A stretch of 64,000 bases of DNA from Tunturibacter gelidoferens (lineage in GTDB: Bacteria > Acidobacteriota > Terriglobia > Terriglobales > Acidobacteriaceae): contig NZ_CP132938.1 of NCBI RefSeq assembly GCF_040358255.1, positions 1,488,001 to 1,552,000 of the forward strand, read 5' to 3'. The translations under genes and the position numbers were made by a program. Below are positions 62,420 through 64,000 of the stretch, piece after piece. Numbering within the stretch: the first letter of the stretch is position 1; every line of letters begins with the position of its first letter. A model generated the notes under the pieces. The model searched no databases. It had not been told where the DNA came from and saw only the letters and a list, made by a program, of their open reading frames with translations.

Positions 62420-63568
62420 CTACGGCTTCCGTCCAATTACGAGTGCGGTCATATCGTCTGATTGGTTTTCCTGATTGGAGAAAGCATCCAAAGTCTGCCA
62501 GATCGAGTTCAGTGTTCCAGTCGCGTCCGAGAGGCGGCAGGTGCGGAATGCCTCCATGAGGCGATCCTGACCGAATTCTTCGTCACCTTTAAACACCTCA
62601 GTCATTCCGTCGGTGTAGATTAGCAGCTTCGCCTTGTCGGACAGTACATATTTTTCTGCAGAGTAGCTAGAGAAAGGCAACATCCCTACGGGCGTGCCAC
62701 TGGCTTCAATCAACTCGGGCGTATCTCTGCCGTTGAGGAGAAAAGCCGGATTGTGCCCGGCGTTTACTACTTCGACAGTATGCGTCTTTGGATCGAGTCT
62801 CAGAAACATGGCCGTGACATAACGGCGGCGCGACTCTTCACCCTCTTTGTAATGAAGGTAGTTCAGGTGGGTCGCCATGTCGGCGAGCGGCATCTCTGAG
62901 TTTGCAATGGCCCGCAGTGCCGCACGAAACGAGCTGCCAACCAGAGCCGAGGCCAGGCCTTTGCCTGCGACGTCAGCTACGACGATCATCAGTTCTCCCG
63001 ATGAAAGTTCAATGAGATCAAGGTAGTCGCCCCCGACTTCGTAGCAGGTCTGCGAGCGGCCCGCAATACTGTAACCCGAGATATTGGGAAAGGTCTGGGG
63101 AAGGAGACTTCTCTGGATGTCCCGAGCACAGGAGAGATCCTGCTTTACTCGCTCCATGTCCAGGGTTTGCTCGTGATAGCGAGCGTTTTCAATGGCGACT
63201 GCGGCCTGGGTCGCAAGATGCTCTAGAAAGTCCTGTTCGTAGAGGGAGAGCGGCGCGCCCTCCCGCGTGATAACGACCATTTCGGTGAGAACAGCGCCGT
63301 GGCGGTCCAGCAGGGGGAAGCGGTAACAACCACGCCTCGGATCGGAAGACGGAGGATGTAACAGGAACCGTGGGGGGATCTCTCCGTACGAAAAGGGAAA
63401 GGCCGTGAAGAACGCACCCGCCATCTCGAGTTCGCGCACGGTGATCTGCAGGACGCTGCGCAGTACACTGTCCAACTCGATGGTGCTGTGAATTCTATGG
63501 GTCGTGTCGAGCAGTGCCTGTAGCCGAGCGATTTGCTGTTGCAGATGGAGACTGCTTTCGATTTCCAT
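62420..63568 (-). CDS. GAF-SpoIIE phosphatase (RsbU-like)
   Basis: A 382-residue cytoplasmic protein. An N-terminal helix, a GAF domain (about 30-165: LDTTHRIHSTIELDSVLRSV and FLEHLATQAAVAIENARYHE), a coiled coil and a C-terminal SpoIIE phosphatase domain: CYEVGGDYLDLIELS, VVADVAGKGLASALVG, LLIYTDGMTEVFKG and QSDDMTALVIG. GGAGC precedes the ATG. It should dephosphorylate the STAS protein on a signal bound by GAF. With rsbW and STAS it forms a compact operon. Confidence 0.92.
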   Translation of the reverse strand: MEIESSLHLQQQIARLQALLDTTHRIHSTIELDSVLRSVLQITVRELEMAGAFFTAFPFSYGEIPPRFLLHPPSSDPRRGCYRFPLLDRHGAVLTEMVVITREGAPLSLYEQDFLEHLATQAAVAIENARYHEQTLDMERVKQDLSCARDIQRSLLPQTFPNISGYSIAGRSQTCYEVGGDYLDLIELSSGELMIVVADVAGKGLASALVGSSFRAALRAIANSEMPLADMATHLNYLHYKEGEESRRRYVTAMFLRLDPKTHTVEVVNAGHNPAFLLNGRDTPELIEASGTPVGMLPFSSYSAEKYVLSDKAKLLIYTDGMTEVFKGDEEFGQDRLMEAFRTCRLSDATGTLNSIWQTLDAFSNQENQSDDMTALVIGRKP

Positions 63569-63798
63569 GGAACTGCTCCTTCAAGTGACCGTTCAGACGC
63601 CGGTAGAGCTCTCAAGTCTCTGCCGATAGGCGAGCGAAGAGTTCGCTGCCTCGTCAGCCACCGCCTGGTGTGTTTCTGCTGAATCGCTATGGAAACAGCG
63701 GCGGAGATTCGACAGAGCTTTTAACGGCTACGAGATATCGACGTCTTGTTGGCCCTTTCAGGAGATATCACGGATGGTAGACATTGAACAGAACAATC

Positions 63799-64000
63799 TT
63801 ATTTTTTGCCTGCAGTGCCTGGGGTGGTGTTTGCATCTTCCGGCGCAGATGGATTGATGTGCCCCTGACTGTTTTCCGGGGTTTTGGACTTGAGCTCGGT
63901 GGGTCCCGGGCCTGCGGTTGACGGGTTATCACCCTTGGGCCCTGAAGGTTCGACGGCATGTTCTGAGTTGGTAGGGGGAGGCTGATAGCGGCTTTGATTC
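63799..64000 (-). CDS. C-terminal end of a gene truncated by the window edge
   Basis: The minus strand is open from 64000 to the TAA at 63799-63801 and encodes a Pro/Thr/Ser/Asn-rich, hydrophilic tail (NQSRYQPPPTNSEHAV at the window edge; TTPGTAGKK at the end). Such composition is normal for tails of secreted or membrane proteins, but no domain is visible, so function cannot be named. The frame could also be accidental. Confidence 0.5.
   Translation of the reverse strand, partial: NQSRYQPPPTNSEHAVEPSGPKGDNPSTAGPGPTELKSKTPENSQGHINPSAPEDANTTPGTAGKK

Overview
The window looks like a chromosomal segment from an acidobacterium of the class Terriglobia (an Edaphobacter, Granulicella or Terriglobus relative). 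This is an inference from the high-GC housekeeping DNA, a very large Oar-like TonB-dependent receptor with an N-terminal carboxypeptidase-regulatory domain, many secreted enzymes, a PEP-CTERM protein and lineage-style intergenic repeats. No plasmid, phage, integrase, transposase, rRNA or CRISPR array was seen.

Layout. 0-5.8 kb: secreted methyltransferase, a decayed PPC/DUF296 gene, a DsbA-like protein, a TolC-type exporter, an MFS carrier and an anchored protein of unknown function. 5.8-13.6 kb: PEP carboxylase, a receiver-like/DUF3052 fusion, small genes including a Trm112-like zinc protein missed by length cut-offs, then folD-coaE. 13.7-16.2 kb: a DegS-like HtrA protease and an M50 site-2 protease, separated by a 184-bp imperfect palindrome. 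16.2-24.5 kb: purN, amidase, purM, hemL and redox enzymes. 24.7-29.7 kb: a cytochrome c/P460 protein, MFS, polysaccharide deacetylase and a secreted protein. 29.8-44.6 kb: the TonB receptor, Bcp, FabD, a universal stress protein, DUF4230, DPP IV peptidase, CTP synthase, and several low-complexity or dispersed repeats.

44.6-57.3 kb is a surface-polysaccharide locus, visibly richer in A/T than its surroundings. It holds a Wzz-type chain-length protein, a Wzy-like polymerase, a Wzx-like flippase, four glycosyltransferases (one a GT4 and three GT2, counting only intact genes as three GT2 plus one GT4) and a methyltransferase. YraN and DinB genes are embedded in it. A tandem duplication there has decayed reciprocally: one copy keeps the methyltransferase and a stub of a membrane-protein gene, the other keeps the membrane-protein gene and a stub of the methyltransferase. 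A CAT-anticodon tRNA lies at the right border, with its 3' end facing the locus.

57.8-64 kb: a PEP-CTERM protein, then a signalling block. A membrane SpoIIE phosphatase with a galactose-binding-like ectodomain converges on an RsbU-RsbW-STAS operon. Together these resemble a partner-switching pathway that could read an extracellular carbohydrate signal and may control the neighbouring polysaccharide locus. That link is an inference.
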